A stretch of DNA of 64,000 nt from the NCBI GenBank assembly GCA_027627225.1, contig JAPFQT010000165.1:248001-312000 (forward strand). Direction: 5' to 3'. This DNA is from Congeria kusceri (taxonomy: Eukaryota; Mollusca; Bivalvia; Myida; Dreissenidae). The notes under the pieces are model-generated. The model had not been told where the DNA came from, did not search any database, and saw only the letters and a list, made by a program, of their open reading frames with translations. A program made the translations under genes and the position numbers. Each line of letters starts with the position of its first letter. The stretch's first letter is position 1. This document shows, in pieces, positions 11,777 to 25,496 of the stretch.

Positions 11777-13116
11777 GTGGTCACAATTCGAACACACATC
11801 AAAACGGTCAAAAAAAGAAAATCGCAACGGTCACAATACAAATCTGACAAAAGTCACAGTCGTCCCAAAACAAATCGCTCAAACGATAACAAAACAAATC
11901 AGTCGCAATGCAAATCGATCACAAGAAAAAAAGAAGCCGTTTAAAAGTAATAGTCGCAAGACAAAACTGTCACATGTGAAAACGGTTATAAAACAAGTTG
12001 ACCTTAGGTCACAAAACAAATCGGTCTAAAGTCGAAACGGTCAACAAACAAATCGGTTACACAACAAAGTGGTCCTAAGTCAAAACGGTCAAACATAAAT
12101 CGGCAAAAAAATAAACCAGGCATAACTGAAAGCGATCAAAAAACAAAATGGTCGAAATTCAATACGGTCAAAACGCAAATAGTTCGTAAATCCAATCGGA
12201 CACAAGGCAAATCGGTCAAAAGCCATAACGGTCATTGAAGAAAATGTTTCTAAGAAAATACTGTCAAGAAAAAAATCGTTTAAAAGGAAAAGTGGTCTAA
12301 AGACAAATCGGTCACAAGTCAAAACGGTCACAAACTAAATTTGGTACAAGTGAAAACGGTCACAAACTTAATTGGGCACATGTCAAAGCGGACTAAAAAT
12401 AAATACGATAAAAGTAATTTCGGTCACAAAGTAAAGCGGTCGGAAGTCGAAACGGTCGAAAATAAACCGGTCACAACTGGAAACGTTTACAAAAATAAGT
12501 TGTTCGCAAGTAAAAACGGTCAATAAACCAATCGTTCAAAAATCAAATCGGATACAATGCAAATCGGTCACAATACATATAACGGTCATAAAAGGAAATG
12601 GCCCTTAGCAAAAACGGTCTAAAATTAATCGCTTAAAAGTAATATTGCTTCCATGACAAAGCAGACGCAAGTGAAAACGGTCACAAACTAAATTGGGTGC
12701 AAGTGAAAATGGTACAAACTGAACTGTGTACAAGTCTTAACGGTCCCAAAGCCAAACGGTCACAAGTAAAACAGTAAGTAAAACTACCGGTAACAAGCCA
12801 TAACGGTCATATAACAAGTCAAAACGGTCACTAAACGCATCAAATCGGACGCAATGCAAGTCGGTCACAAGATATAACGGCCATCAAGCAAAAATGGTCC
12901 TAAATCAAAACGCACTAACAACAAATCAGTCATAGGTCAAAACGGTCAAAAAACAAACCTTTCACAACTGAAAACGGTCTTAAATCAAGTTAAAAAACAA
13001 ACCTGTCACAAATGAAAACAGTCATAAATCAAGTTGGTCAAAAGTCAAAACGGTTTAAAGACAAATCGGTTGCAAATCATATCGGACACAATGGTCAAAA
13101 GCATTAACGTCCGTAA

Positions 13117-16100
13117 AAGAAAACGATCCTAAGAAAAAACGGTCAACAATCAAATCGTTTAAATGTTAAAGTGGTCCGAAGACAAATCGGTCACAAGTGA
13201 AAACGGTCACAAACTAAATTGGGTCAAAGCGCTCACACACAAAAATGGATAGACGTAATAACGGTCACAAAGTAAATCGGTTGTAAACAAGTTGGTCGTA
13301 AGTCAAAACGGTCAACAACAAAATCAAGTTTGATGCATCGCAAATCGGTCACAAGACATAACGGTCTGTTAACAAAATTGTGCTAAGTGAAAACGGTAGG
13401 AAAAACAAATCGATCAAAAGTCAAAAAGGTCAACAAACAAATCGGTTGCAAATCAAATCGGTCACAAGACATAACGGCCACAAAAAAATGGTCCTAAGTC
13501 ACAACGGTCAAAAAATCAAACCGATCACAAACGGTCATAAAACATGTTGGTCAACAGTTAAAACGGTCAAAAAACATAACGGTCACAACTGAAAACGAAA
13601 AGGTCGAATACTAAATTTGTCGCAATCCAAAACGGTCACAGATTAAACTGGCTACACGTCATAACGGTCACAAAGCCAATGGGTCCAAAGTCAAACAATA
13701 AGTAAACATACCGGTAAGAAGCCATAACGGTCATAAAACAAGTTGGTCCTCAGTCAAAACGGTCACACACAAAATTGGTCACAACTCAAAACGGTCACTA
13801 AACAAATCGGTCGCAAAGCAAATCGGACACAATGCAAATCGGTCACAAGCCATAACGGTCATAAAGGAAAATGGCTCCATGCAAAAACGGTCTATCGGTT
13901 ACAAGTAAAAACGGTCACAAAATAAATAGGATACAAGTGAAAACGGCCACAAACAAAATTGGGTACAAGTCAAAACGGTCACAAAACAAGTCTGTTACAG
14001 GTCAAAATAGTAAAAACCAAACCGGTCACAACCCAAGACGGTCACAAAAATGTTGGTCAAAACGATCATTAAACAAATTAATTGCAAGTCGTTATGGTCA
14101 CACAGAAAATCGGTGGCATGTCAAAAAGGTCAGAAAACAAACCGATCACATCTGTGGTATCAAAGCGAATCGGTCAAATGTAAAAGCGGTCAGAAAACAA
14201 TCCTTTCAAAACTCAAAACTGCCACTAAACAAAGCGCTGGTAAATCAAATCGGACACAATGCAAATCGGACGCAAGACATAACGGTCAGGTAAAAAAAAT
14301 TGTCCTAAGTCAAAACCATTAGAAAACAAATCGGTCACAAGTCAAAACGGTCAAAAAACAAGTCGGTCACAAATGAAAACGGTCATAAAACAAGTTGGTC
14401 AGAAGTCAAAACGGTCAAAAACATAAGTTTATAAGCATGGGTGGTCCCAAGACAAATCGTTCACAAGTCGAAACGGTCAAAATATACAGCGATCAGGAAA
14501 CAAAATTGCCCTACGTCAAAATGGTCTGAAAAAAAATCGGTCACAAGTCAAAACGGTCAAAGAACAAGCCGGTCACAACTGAAAAGGAAACTGTCGCATA
14601 ATAAATTGGGTACAAGTCATAACGGTCACAAAGCCAATCGGTGAGAAGTCAGAAAGTTCAGAAAACAAACCGATTATATCTCCGGTAAGAAAGCGTATCG
14701 GTCAGAAGTCCAAAAGGTCAGAAAACAATCCGGATGGAACTCTAAACGGTCACATAACAAATCGCGAGCTAAACAAATCGGATTCAAAGCAAATCGGACA
14801 CAATACATAACGGTCAGGAAACAAATTCGTTATAAGTCACAACGGTCAAAGTCAAAACCGTCACTAAACAAAGCGCTGGTAAATCAAATCGGACACAATG
14901 CAAATCGGCCGCAAGACATAACGGTCAGGTAAAAAAATTGTCCTAAGTCAAAACCATTAGAAAACAAATCGGTCACAAGTCAAAATGGTCAAAAAACAAG
15001 TCGGACACAAATGAAAACGGTCATGAAACAAGTTGGTCAGAAGTGAAAACGTCGAAAAACATAAGTTTATAAGCATAAGTGGTCCCAAGACAAATCGTTC
15101 ACAAGTCAAAACGGTCAAAATACGTAACGATCAGGAAACAAAATTGTCCTATGTGAAAATGGTCAGAAAAAAATTGGTTCACAAGTCAAAACGGTCAAAG
15201 AACAAGCCGATCACAACTGAAAACGAAACTGTCGCATAATACATTGGGTACAAGTCATAACGGTCACAAAGCCAATCGGTGAGAAGTCATAAAGGTCAGA
15301 AAACAGACCGAGTATATCTCCGGTAAGAAAGCGAATCGGTCACAAGTCCAAACGGTCAGAAAACAATCCGGTCGGAACTCTAAACGGTCACATAACAAAT
15401 CGCGTGCTAATCAAATCGGATTCAATGCAAATCGGATACAATACATAACGGTCAGCAATCAAATTCGTTCTATGTCACAACGGTCAAAAACAAAACCGGT
15501 CACACCTGAAAATGGTGATAAAAGATGTTGGTCACAAGTCAAAACGGTCAAAAGCAAATAGTTTATGAGTAATAGTGGTCACAACTCACAACACACACAA
15601 ATCGGTCAGAAGAGAAAATGGTCGCATACCTAATTCGGTCAAAACGGTGTCTAACTAAACTGGGTACAAGTCTTTACGCCAATGGGTCACAAGTGCAAAC
15701 ATACCGCTAACATCCCATAACGGTCATAAAACAAGTTGGTCCTAAGTCGAAAATGTCACGAAACAAATCGGTCACAACTCAAAATGGTAATTAAACAAAT
15801 CGGTAGCATATCAAATCGGACACAATGCAAATCGGTCAATAGCAAATCGGTTACAATGCAAATCGGTCATACAACAAAGTGGTCCTAAGTCAAAACGGTG
15901 AAAAACAAATCGGTCACAAGCGAAAACGGTCAAAAAACGAAACTGTCACAACTAAAGACCATCATAAAACAAGTTGGTCGCAAGTCAAAAGGGTCAAAAA
16001 ACAAATAGGTCGCAAATCAAATCGGACACAATGCATATCTGTCACGAGCCATAACGGTAATAAAACAAAATGGTCCTAAGTCAAAACGGTCAAAACACAA

Positions 16101-19100
16101 ATCGGTCACTAAATGAATGGGTAGCAATTCGAATCGGACACAAGTCGTAACGGTGATAATAGATGTTCGTAAGAGAAAACTTGAAACAACAAGTCGTTTA
16201 AAACTAATAATCGTCCCAAGACAAATCGGTCACAAGTTAAAACGGTCAGAAACTAAATTGGGTACAATTCAAAACGGTCACACACTGAATTGGTTACAAG
16301 TCATTACGGTCACAAAGCCAACAGGTCACAAGTCAAACAGAAGTAAACATACCGGTAATAAGCCATAACGGTCATAAAACAAGTTGGTCCTAAGTCAAAA
16401 CGGTCAAGTCACTACTCAAAACGGTCACATAACAAGTTGCTTAGAAGTGAAAACGGCCATAAAGCAAATGGGTCAAAAGTCAAAACGGTCACAAGACACA
16501 TCGGTCAAAACAAATCACAAACCAAAAGTAAATCGGTGAGAAGTTAAAACGGCCACAAAATAGTCGGTCTCGCCCAACACCACTCAAACACTTCACACAC
16601 TGCAAATCCACTCACAACATCGACACCAATGCCATAACTTCACACACTAAAATCTCACACCGGTCACATTTTCCACACCCGTCACACAAAAACCCACTAC
16701 TCCACAGAACTCACTCCACATTGATGGCTGCATTCGAGGAGTGATATGAAGCAATTCATACAAAGGACACTGCAATAAATCTGACATTTGTATTTCTTGT
16801 AAAAAACGATCAAACACGATCAAATATGGCTATACAACTGTTGAAAGTTTCCTAGTTGTTTCTTTTCAGAATTTGATCTAAGATGACTTTCCGATAAATG
16901 ATACAGAGATGTTCATCCCTGTGACTTATTTTCTACGCATGAGGTATACAATAAAATAGACACATAATTCGTACGCAATGACTGTACGAATTATTGGAAA
17001 AAGCATTCGAATTACTTGAAATTATTTGGTCTTTGCATGAAAATCAATCCACTTCAATTTCAAAAACACTGATTGGGATTTCGCTGGAAACTTAGAATTT
17101 ATTGAACATATTTACTCTACATTCAAACAACAATGCAATTCATTTCCAAATCAGACTATTGTTTGAAACAACATTCTGTAACAAACACTACATGAAAAAC
17201 TCGTAACCCAGTATCAGAAAGCGACTCTTCTGGCATGCAAACCGTCTTAGGAAGTCACGTGACGGTAAGCTTTTTAGTGCTTTGCATATAAATACTACTA
17301 ATACTAACGAGCACATGTTCAATGCTCGGTGCGATCACACTGTCAATGCTCGGTTGCAATTGTAGCAATTTATGCAGTCACATGTTGGGGTAACAGGACA
17401 ACAAACGGCATAATCTTTGTTAGTTATTTAAATCAATGTGAATGTGGCATTTGCGTATTCATGCCCCTTGTCGCTGAACTCCTGGGTTTACTTTGTACAA
17501 TCACATGTTCACGTTTTGGGAGACCGTTATGTTGCAACTTTTGTTTTTGTTTTCGGAAATACGATCGAAATAAAAAAGAAATTCGTGTTCACTGTATGAT
17601 TTTCAGTTACTTCTTATGTTATACTACGCACCTATCCTAATCAGTTAGCGAAGATTACGTAGCGACGATGTGTCGTTGATATTGAATAGCTGCAATAAAA
17701 ACAAATATATATAAATCTGTCTATGATCATACGATCAGAAACCAAGTGTAAGGCGTTTTGGACGTTAACACTGATGTGCGTTTACCATGCGTTTATCTCG
17801 ATACTTTCCAGTTACATCTTATGTTATATCACGTACCTTTCTTTGACAAGTTGCAAAGAGTACGTGTTCGTACATTTGAATTACGATTCATATAACAGGA
17901 GTTCTATAGTGCTATTCATTTGTTTTTCACTACAACAGGAGTACTATATTACTATTCCATTATTGTTCACAATAAATATCTGCATCGACCATGTCAATTA
18001 TTCGTTTCGCATAAACATGTACTTTAAACGGTTCAATGGCATGCGATATCTGCAACAAACCACTGTATCGGTAAAGATCTCTTTTTCTATTGCATTATGC
18101 TTTATATATTGTGCAGTCACTGTTTATAGCGATGATGTGTCGTTGCTATTAAATAGCCGCAGTAAATACAAATATATCAAAAACTCTGCCCTCGATCATA
18201 CGATAAAAACAAGCGTAAGGTGTTTATTACATGGACATTTACTAATAACATTGCATAGTTGCGTTCGTTTCGTTATACAGTTGAACAATTCCATTTGTGG
18301 GAAGGCCAAATTCATAGTGGTCACAATTCGGACACACATCAAAACGGTCAAAAAAAGAAAATCGCAACGGTCACAATACAAATCTGACAAAAGTCACAGT
18401 CGTCCCAAAACAAATCGCTCAAACGATAACAAAACAAATCAGTCGCAATGCAAATCGATCACAAGAAAAAAAGAAGCCGTTTAAAAGTAATAGTCGCAAG
18501 ACAAAACTGTCACATGTGAAAACGGTTATAAAACAAGTTGACCTTAGGTCACAAAACAAATCGGTCTAAAGTCGAAACGGTCAACAAACAAATCGGTTAC
18601 ACAACAAAGTGGTCCTAAGTCAAAACGGTCAAACAGAAATCGGCAAAAAAATAAACCAGGCATAACTGAAAGCGATCAAAAAACAAAATGGTCGAAATTC
18701 AATACGGTCAAAACGCAAATAGTTCGTAAATCCAATCGGACACAAGGCAAATCGGTCAAAAGCCATAACGGTCATTGAAGAAAATGTTTCTAAGAAAATA
18801 CTGTCAAGAAAAAAATCGTTTAAAAGGAAAAGTGGTCTAAAGACAAATCGGTCACAAGTCAAAACGGTCACAAACTAAATTTGGTACAAGTGAAAACGGT
18901 CACAAACTTAATTGGGCACATGTCAAAGCGGACTAAAAATAAATACGATAAAAGTAATTTCGGTCACAAAGTAAAGCGGTCGGAAGTCGAAACGGTCGAA
19001 AATAAACCGGTCACAACTGGAAACGTTTACAAAAATAAGTTGTTCGCAAGTAAAAACGGTCAATAAACCAATCGTTCAAAAATCAAATCGGATACAATGC

Positions 19101-19656
19101 AAATCGGTCACAATACATATAACGGTCATAAAAGGAAATGGCCCTTAGCAAAAACGGTCTAAAATTAATCGCTTAAAAGTAATATTGCTTCCATGACAAA
19201 GCAGACGCAAGTGAAAACGGTCACAAACTAAATTGGGTGCAAGTGAAAATGGTACAAACTGAACTGTGTACAAGTCTTAACGGTCCCAAAGCCAAACGGT
19301 CACAAGTAAAACAGTAAGTAAAACTACCGGTAACAAGCCATAACGGTCATATAACAAGTCAAAACGGTCACTAAACGCATCAAATCGGACGCAATGCAAG
19401 TCGGTCACAAGATATAACGGCCATCAAGCAAAAATGGTCCTAAATCAAAACGCACTAACAACAAATCAGTCATAGGTCAAAACGGTCAAAAAACAAACCT
19501 TTCACAACTGAAAACGGTCTTAAATCAAGTTAAAAAACAAACCTGTCACAAATGAAAACAGTCATAAATCAAGTTGGTCAAAAGTCAAAACGGTTTAAAG
19601 ACAAATCGGTTGCAAATCATATCGGACACAATGGTCAAAAGCATTAACGTCCGTAA
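13117..19656 (+). repeat. Satellite unit 3 (6540 bp)
   Basis: Nearly identical to unit 2 but without the 46-bp block: sequence passes directly from aaatcggt to tgtaaacaag near 13279. This combines a unit-1-like left end with a unit-2-like remainder, so the unit looks like a mosaic. Confidence 0.93.
16571..18316 (+). repeat. Non-monomeric core of unit 3
   Basis: 1746 bp with the same diagnostic states as unit 2. E-box palindrome and TATA-like string are intact. Confidence 0.9.
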
Positions 19657-20770
19657 AAGAAAACGATCCTAAGAAAAAACGGTCAACAATCAAATCGTTT
19701 AAATGTTAAAGTGGTCCGAAGACAAATCGGTCACAAGTGAAAACGGTCACAAACTAAATTGGGTCAAAGCGCTCACACACAAAAATGGATAGACGTAATA
19801 ACGGTCACAAAGTAAATCGGTTGTAAACAAGTTGGTCGTAAGTCAAAACGGTCAACAACAAAATCAAGTTTGATGCATCGCAAATCGGTCACAAGACATA
19901 ACGGTCTGTTAACAAAATTGTGCTAAGTGAAAACGGTAGGAAAAACAAATCGATCAAAAGTCAAAAAGGTCAACAAACAAATCGGTTGCAAATCAAATCG
20001 GTCACAAGACATAACGGCCACAAAAAAATGGTCCTAAGTCACAACGGTCAAAAAATCAAACCGATCACAAACGGTCATAAAACATGTTGGTCAACAGTTA
20101 AAACGGTCAAAAAACATAACGGTCACAACTGAAAACGAAAAGGTCGAATACTAAATTTGTCGCAATCCAAAACGGTCACAGATTAAACTGGCTACACGTC
20201 ATAACGGTCACAAAGCCAATGGGTCCAAAGTCAAACAATAAGTAAACATACCGGTAAGAAGCCATAACGGTCATAAAACAAGTTGGTCCTCAGTCAAAAC
20301 GGTCACACACAAAATTGGTCACAACTCAAAACGGTCACTAAACAAATCGGTCGCAAAGCAAATCGGACACAATGCAAATCGGTCACAAGCCATAACGGTC
20401 ATAAAGGAAAATGGCTCCATGCAAAAACGGTCTATCGGTTACAAGTAAAAACGGTCACAAAATAAATAGGATACAAGTGAAAACGGCCACAAACAAAATT
20501 GGGTACAAGTCAAAACGGTCACAAAACAAGTCTGTTACAGGTCAAAATAGTAAAAACTAAACCGGTCACAACCCAAGACGGTCACAAAAATGTTGGTCAA
20601 AACGATCATTAAACAAATTAATTGCAAGTCGTTATGGTCACACAGAAAATCGGATGCATGTCAAAAAGGTAAGAAAACAAACCGATCACATCTGTGGTAT
20701 AAAAGCGAATCGGTCAAATGTAAAAACGGTCAGAAAACAATCCTTTCAAAACTCTAAACTGCCACTAAAC

Positions 20771-22690
20771 AAAGCGCTGGTAAATCAAATCGGACACAAT
20801 GCAAATCGGACGCAAGACATAACGGTCAGGTAAAAAAAATTGTCCTAAGTCAAAACCATTAGAAAACAAATCGGTCACAAGTCAAAACGGTCAAAAAACA
20901 AGTCGGTCACAAATGAAAACGGTCATAAAACAAGTTGGTCAGAAGTCAAAACGGTCAAAAACATAAGTTTATAAGCATAGGTGGTCCCAAGACAAATCGT
21001 TCACAAGTCGAAACGGTCAAAATATACAGTGATCAGGAAACAAAATTGCCCTACGTCAAAATGGTCTGAAAAAAAATCGGTCACAAGTCAAAACGGTCAA
21101 AGAACAAGCCGGTCACAACTGAAAAGGAAACTGTCGCATAATAAATTGGGTACAAGTCATAACGGTCACAAAGCCAATCGGTGAGAAGTCAGAAAGGTCA
21201 GAAAACAAACCGATTATATCTCCGGTAAGAAAGCGTATCGGTCAGAAGTCCAAAAGGTCAGAAAACAATCCGGTTGGAACTCTAAACGGTCACATAACAA
21301 ATCGCGAGCTAAACAAATCGGATTCAAAGCAAATCGGACACAATACATAACGGTCAGGAAACAAATTCGTTTTAAGTCACAACGGTCAAAGTCAAAACCG
21401 TCACTAAACAAAGCGCTGGTAAATCAAATCGGACACAATGCAAATCGGCCGCAAGACATAACGGTCAGGTAAAAAAATTGTCCTAAGTCAAAACCATTAG
21501 AAAACAAATCGGTCACAAGTCAAAGCGGTCAAAAAACAAGTCGGTCACAAATGAAAACGGTCATAAAACAAGTTGGTCAGAAGTCAAAACGGTCAAAAAC
21601 ATAAGTTTATAAGCATAGGTGGTCCCAAGACAAATCGTTCACAAGTCGGAATGGTCAAAATATACAGTGATCAGGAAACAAAATTGCCCTACGTCAAAAT
21701 GGTCTGAAAAAAAATCGGTCACAAGTCAAAACGGTCAAAGAACAAGCCGGTCACAACTGAAAAGGAAACTGTCGCATAATAAATTGGGTACAAGTCAGAA
21801 CGGTCACAAAGCCAATCGGTGAGAAGTCAGAAAGGTCAGAAAGGTCAGAAAACAAACCGATTATATCTCCGGTAAGAAAGCGTATCGGTCAGAAGTCCAA
21901 AATGTCAGAAAACAATCCGGTTGGAACTCTAAACGGTCACATAACAAATCGCGAGCTAAACAAATCGGATTCAAAGCAAATCGGACACAATACATAACGG
22001 TCAGGAAACAAATTCGTTATAAGTCACAACGGTCAAAGTCAAAACCGTCACTAAACAAAGCGCTGGTAAATCAAATCGGACACAATGCAAATCGGCCGCA
22101 AGACATAACGGTCAGGTAAAAAAATTGTCCTAAGTCAAAACCATTAGAAAACAAATCGGTCACAAGTCAAAACGGTCAATAAACAAGTCGGTCACAAATG
22201 AAAACGGTCATAAAACAAGATGGTCAGAAGTGAAAACGTCGAGAAACATAAGTTTATGAGCATAAGTGGTCCCAAGACAAATCGTTCACAAGTCAAAACG
22301 GTCAAAATACGTAACGATCAGGAAACAAAATTGTCCTATGTGAAAATGGTCAGAAAAAAATTGGTTCACAAGTCAAAACGGTCAAAGAACAAGCCGATCA
22401 CAACTGAAAACGAAACTGTCGCATAATACATTGGGTACAAGTCATAACGGTCACAAAGCCAATCGGTGAGAAGTCATAAAGGTCAGAAAACAGACCGAGT
22501 ATATCTCCGGTAAGAAAGCGAATCGGTCACAAGTCCAAACGGTCAGAAAACATTCCGGTCGGAACTCTAAACGGTCACAAAACAAATCGCGTGCTAATCA
22601 AATCGGATTCAATGCAAATCGGATACAATACATAACGGTCAGCAATCAAATTCGTTCTAAGTCACAACGGTCAAAAACAAAACCGGTCAC
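20771..22690 (+). repeat. Tripled 639-bp subrepeat in unit 4
   Basis: aaagcgctggtaaatc occurs at 20771, 21410 and 22057, giving steps of 639 and 647 bp. The middle copy has an 8-bp local repetition (aaggtcag, near 21834). The first two copies are more alike than either is to the third, as expected if the extra copy arose from the first by unequal exchange. The right limit is approximate. Confidence 0.85.
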
Positions 22691-23750
22691 AACTGAAAAT
22701 GGTGATAAAAGATGTTGGTCACAAGTCAAAACGGTCAAAAGCAAATAGTTTATGAGTAATAGTGGTCACAACACACACAAATCGGTCACAAGAGAAAATG
22801 GTCGCATACCTAATTCGGTCAAAACGGTGTCTAACTAAACTGGGTACAAGTCTTTACGCCAATGGGTCACAAGTGCAAACATACCGCTAACATCCCATAA
22901 CGGTCATAAAACAAGTTGGTCCTAAGTCGAAAAAGTCACGAAACAAATCGGTCACAACTCAAAATGGTAATTAAACAAATCGGTAGCATATCAAATCGGA
23001 CACAATGCAAATCGGTCAATAGCAAATCGGTTACAATGCAAATCGGTCATACAACAAAGTGGTCCTAAGTCAAAACGGTGAAAAACAAATCGGTCACAAG
23101 CGAAAACGGTCAAAAAACGAAACTGTCACAACTAAAGACCATCATAAAACAAGTTGGTCGCAAGTCAAAAGGGTCAAAAAACAAATAGGTCGCAAATCAA
23201 ATCGGACACAATGCATATCTGTCACGAGCCATAACGGTAATAAAACAAAATGGTCCTAAGTCAAAACGGTCAAAACACAAATCGGTCACTAAATGAATGG
23301 GTAGCAATTCGAATCGGACACAAGTCGTAACGGTGATAATAGATGTTCGTAAGAGAAAACTTGAAACAACAAGTCGTTTAAAACTAATAATCGTCCCAAG
23401 ACAAATCGGTCACAAGTTAAAACGGTCAGAAACTAAATTGGGTACAATTCAAAACGGTCACACACTGAATTGGTTACAAGTCATTACGGTCACAAAGCCA
23501 ACAGGTCACAAGTCAAACAGAAGTAAACATACCGGTAATAAGCCATAACGGTCATAAAACAAGTTGATCCTAAGTCAAAACGGTCAAGTCACTACTCAAA
23601 ACGGTCACATAACAAGTTGCTTAGAAGTGAAAACGGCCATAAAGCAAATGGGTCAAAAGTCAAAACGGTCACAAGACACATCGGTCAAAACAAATCACAA
23701 ACCAAAAGTAAATCGGTGAGAAGTTAAAACGGCCACAAAATAGTCGGTCT

Positions 23751-25496
23751 CGCCCAACACCACTCAAACACTTCACACACTGCAAATCCACTCACAACAT
23801 CGACACCAATGCCATAACTTCACACACTAAAATCTCACACCGGTCACATTTTCCACACCCGTCACACAAAAACCCACTACTCCACAGAACTCACTCCACA
23901 TTGATGGCTGCATTCGAGGAGTGATATGAAGCAATTCATACAAAGGACACTGCAATAAATCTGACATTTGTATTTCTTGTAAAAAACGATCAAACACGAT
24001 CAAATATGGCTATACAACTGTTGAAAGTTTCCTAGTTGTTTCTTTTCAGAATTTGATCTAAGATGACTTTCCGATAAATGATACAGAGATGTTCATCCCT
24101 GTGACTTATTTTCTACGCATGAGGTATACAATAAAATAGACACATAATTCGTACGCAATGACTGTACGAATTATTGGAAAAAGCATTCGAATTACTTGAA
24201 ATTATTTGGTCTTTGCATGAAAATCAATCCACTTCAATTTCAAAAACACTGATTGGGATTTCGCTGGAAACTTAGAATTTATTGAACATATTTACTCTAC
24301 ATTCAAACAACAATGCAATTCATTTCCAAATCAGACTATTGTTTGAAACAACATTCTGTAACAAACACTACATGAAAAACTCGTAACCCAGTATCAGAAA
24401 GCGACTCTTCTGGCATGCAAACCGTCTTAGGAAGTCACGTGACGGTAAGCTTTTTAGTGCTTTGCATATAAATACTACTAATACTAACGAGCACACGTTC
24501 AATGCTCGGTGCGATCACACTGTCAATGCTCGGTTGCAATTGTAGCAATTTATGCAGTCACATGTTGGGGTAACAGGACAACAAACGGCATAATCTTTGT
24601 TAGTTATTTAAATCAATGTGAATGTGGCATTTGCGTATTCATGCCCCTTGTCGCTGAACTCCTGGGTTTACTTTGTACAATCACATGTTCACGTTTTGGG
24701 AGACCGTTATGTTGCAACTTTTGTTTTTGTTTTCGGAAATACGATCGAAATAAAAAAGAAATTCGTGTTCACTGTATGATTTTCAGTTACTTCTTATGTT
24801 ATACTACGCACCTATCCTAATCAGTTAGCGAAGATTACGTAGCGACGATGTGTCGTTGATATTGAATAGCTGCAATAAAAACAAATATATATAAATCTGT
24901 CTATGATCATACGATCAGAAACCAAGTGTAAGGCGTTTTGGACGTTAACACTGATGTGCGTTTACCATGCGTTTATCTCGATACTTTCCAGTTACATCTT
25001 ATGTTATATCACGTACCTTTCTTTGACAAGTTGCAAAGAGTACGTGTTCGTACATTTGAATTACGATTCATATAACAGGAGTTCTATAGTGCTATTCATT
25101 TGTTTTTCACTACAACAGGAGTACTATATTACTATTCCATTATTGTTCACAATAAATATCTGCATCGACCATGTCAATTATTCGTTTCGCATAAACATGT
25201 ACTTTAAACGGTTCAATGGCATGCGATATCTGCAACAAACCACTGTATCGGTAAAGATCTCTTTTTCTATTGCATTATGCTTTATATATTGTGCAGTCAC
25301 TGTTTATAGCGATGATGTGTCGTTGCTATTAAATAGCCGCAGTAAATACAAATATATCAAAAACTCTGCCCTCGATCATACGATAAAAACAAGCGTAAGG
25401 TGTTTATTACATGGACATTTACTAATAACATTGCATAGTTGCGTTCGTTTCGTTATACAGTTGAACAATTCCATTTGTGGGAAGGCCAAATTCATA
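23751..25496 (+). repeat. Non-monomeric core of unit 4
   Basis: 1746 bp. Diagnostic sites follow units 2/3/6, but it keeps gagcacacg upstream of the TATA-proximal repeat as unit 1 does, where units 2 and 3 read gagcacatg. Confidence 0.9.

Larger units (their letters stand above)
6531..13116 (+). repeat. Satellite unit 2 (6586 bp)
   Basis: It contains the 46-bp block at 6695-6740 and a 7-bp longer cacaactcacaacacac stretch near 9042, shared with units 3, 6, 7 and 8. Apart from the 46-bp block its length equals that of unit 3 exactly (6586 against 6540), which suggests a recent common copy. It also resembles unit 6. Confidence 0.93.
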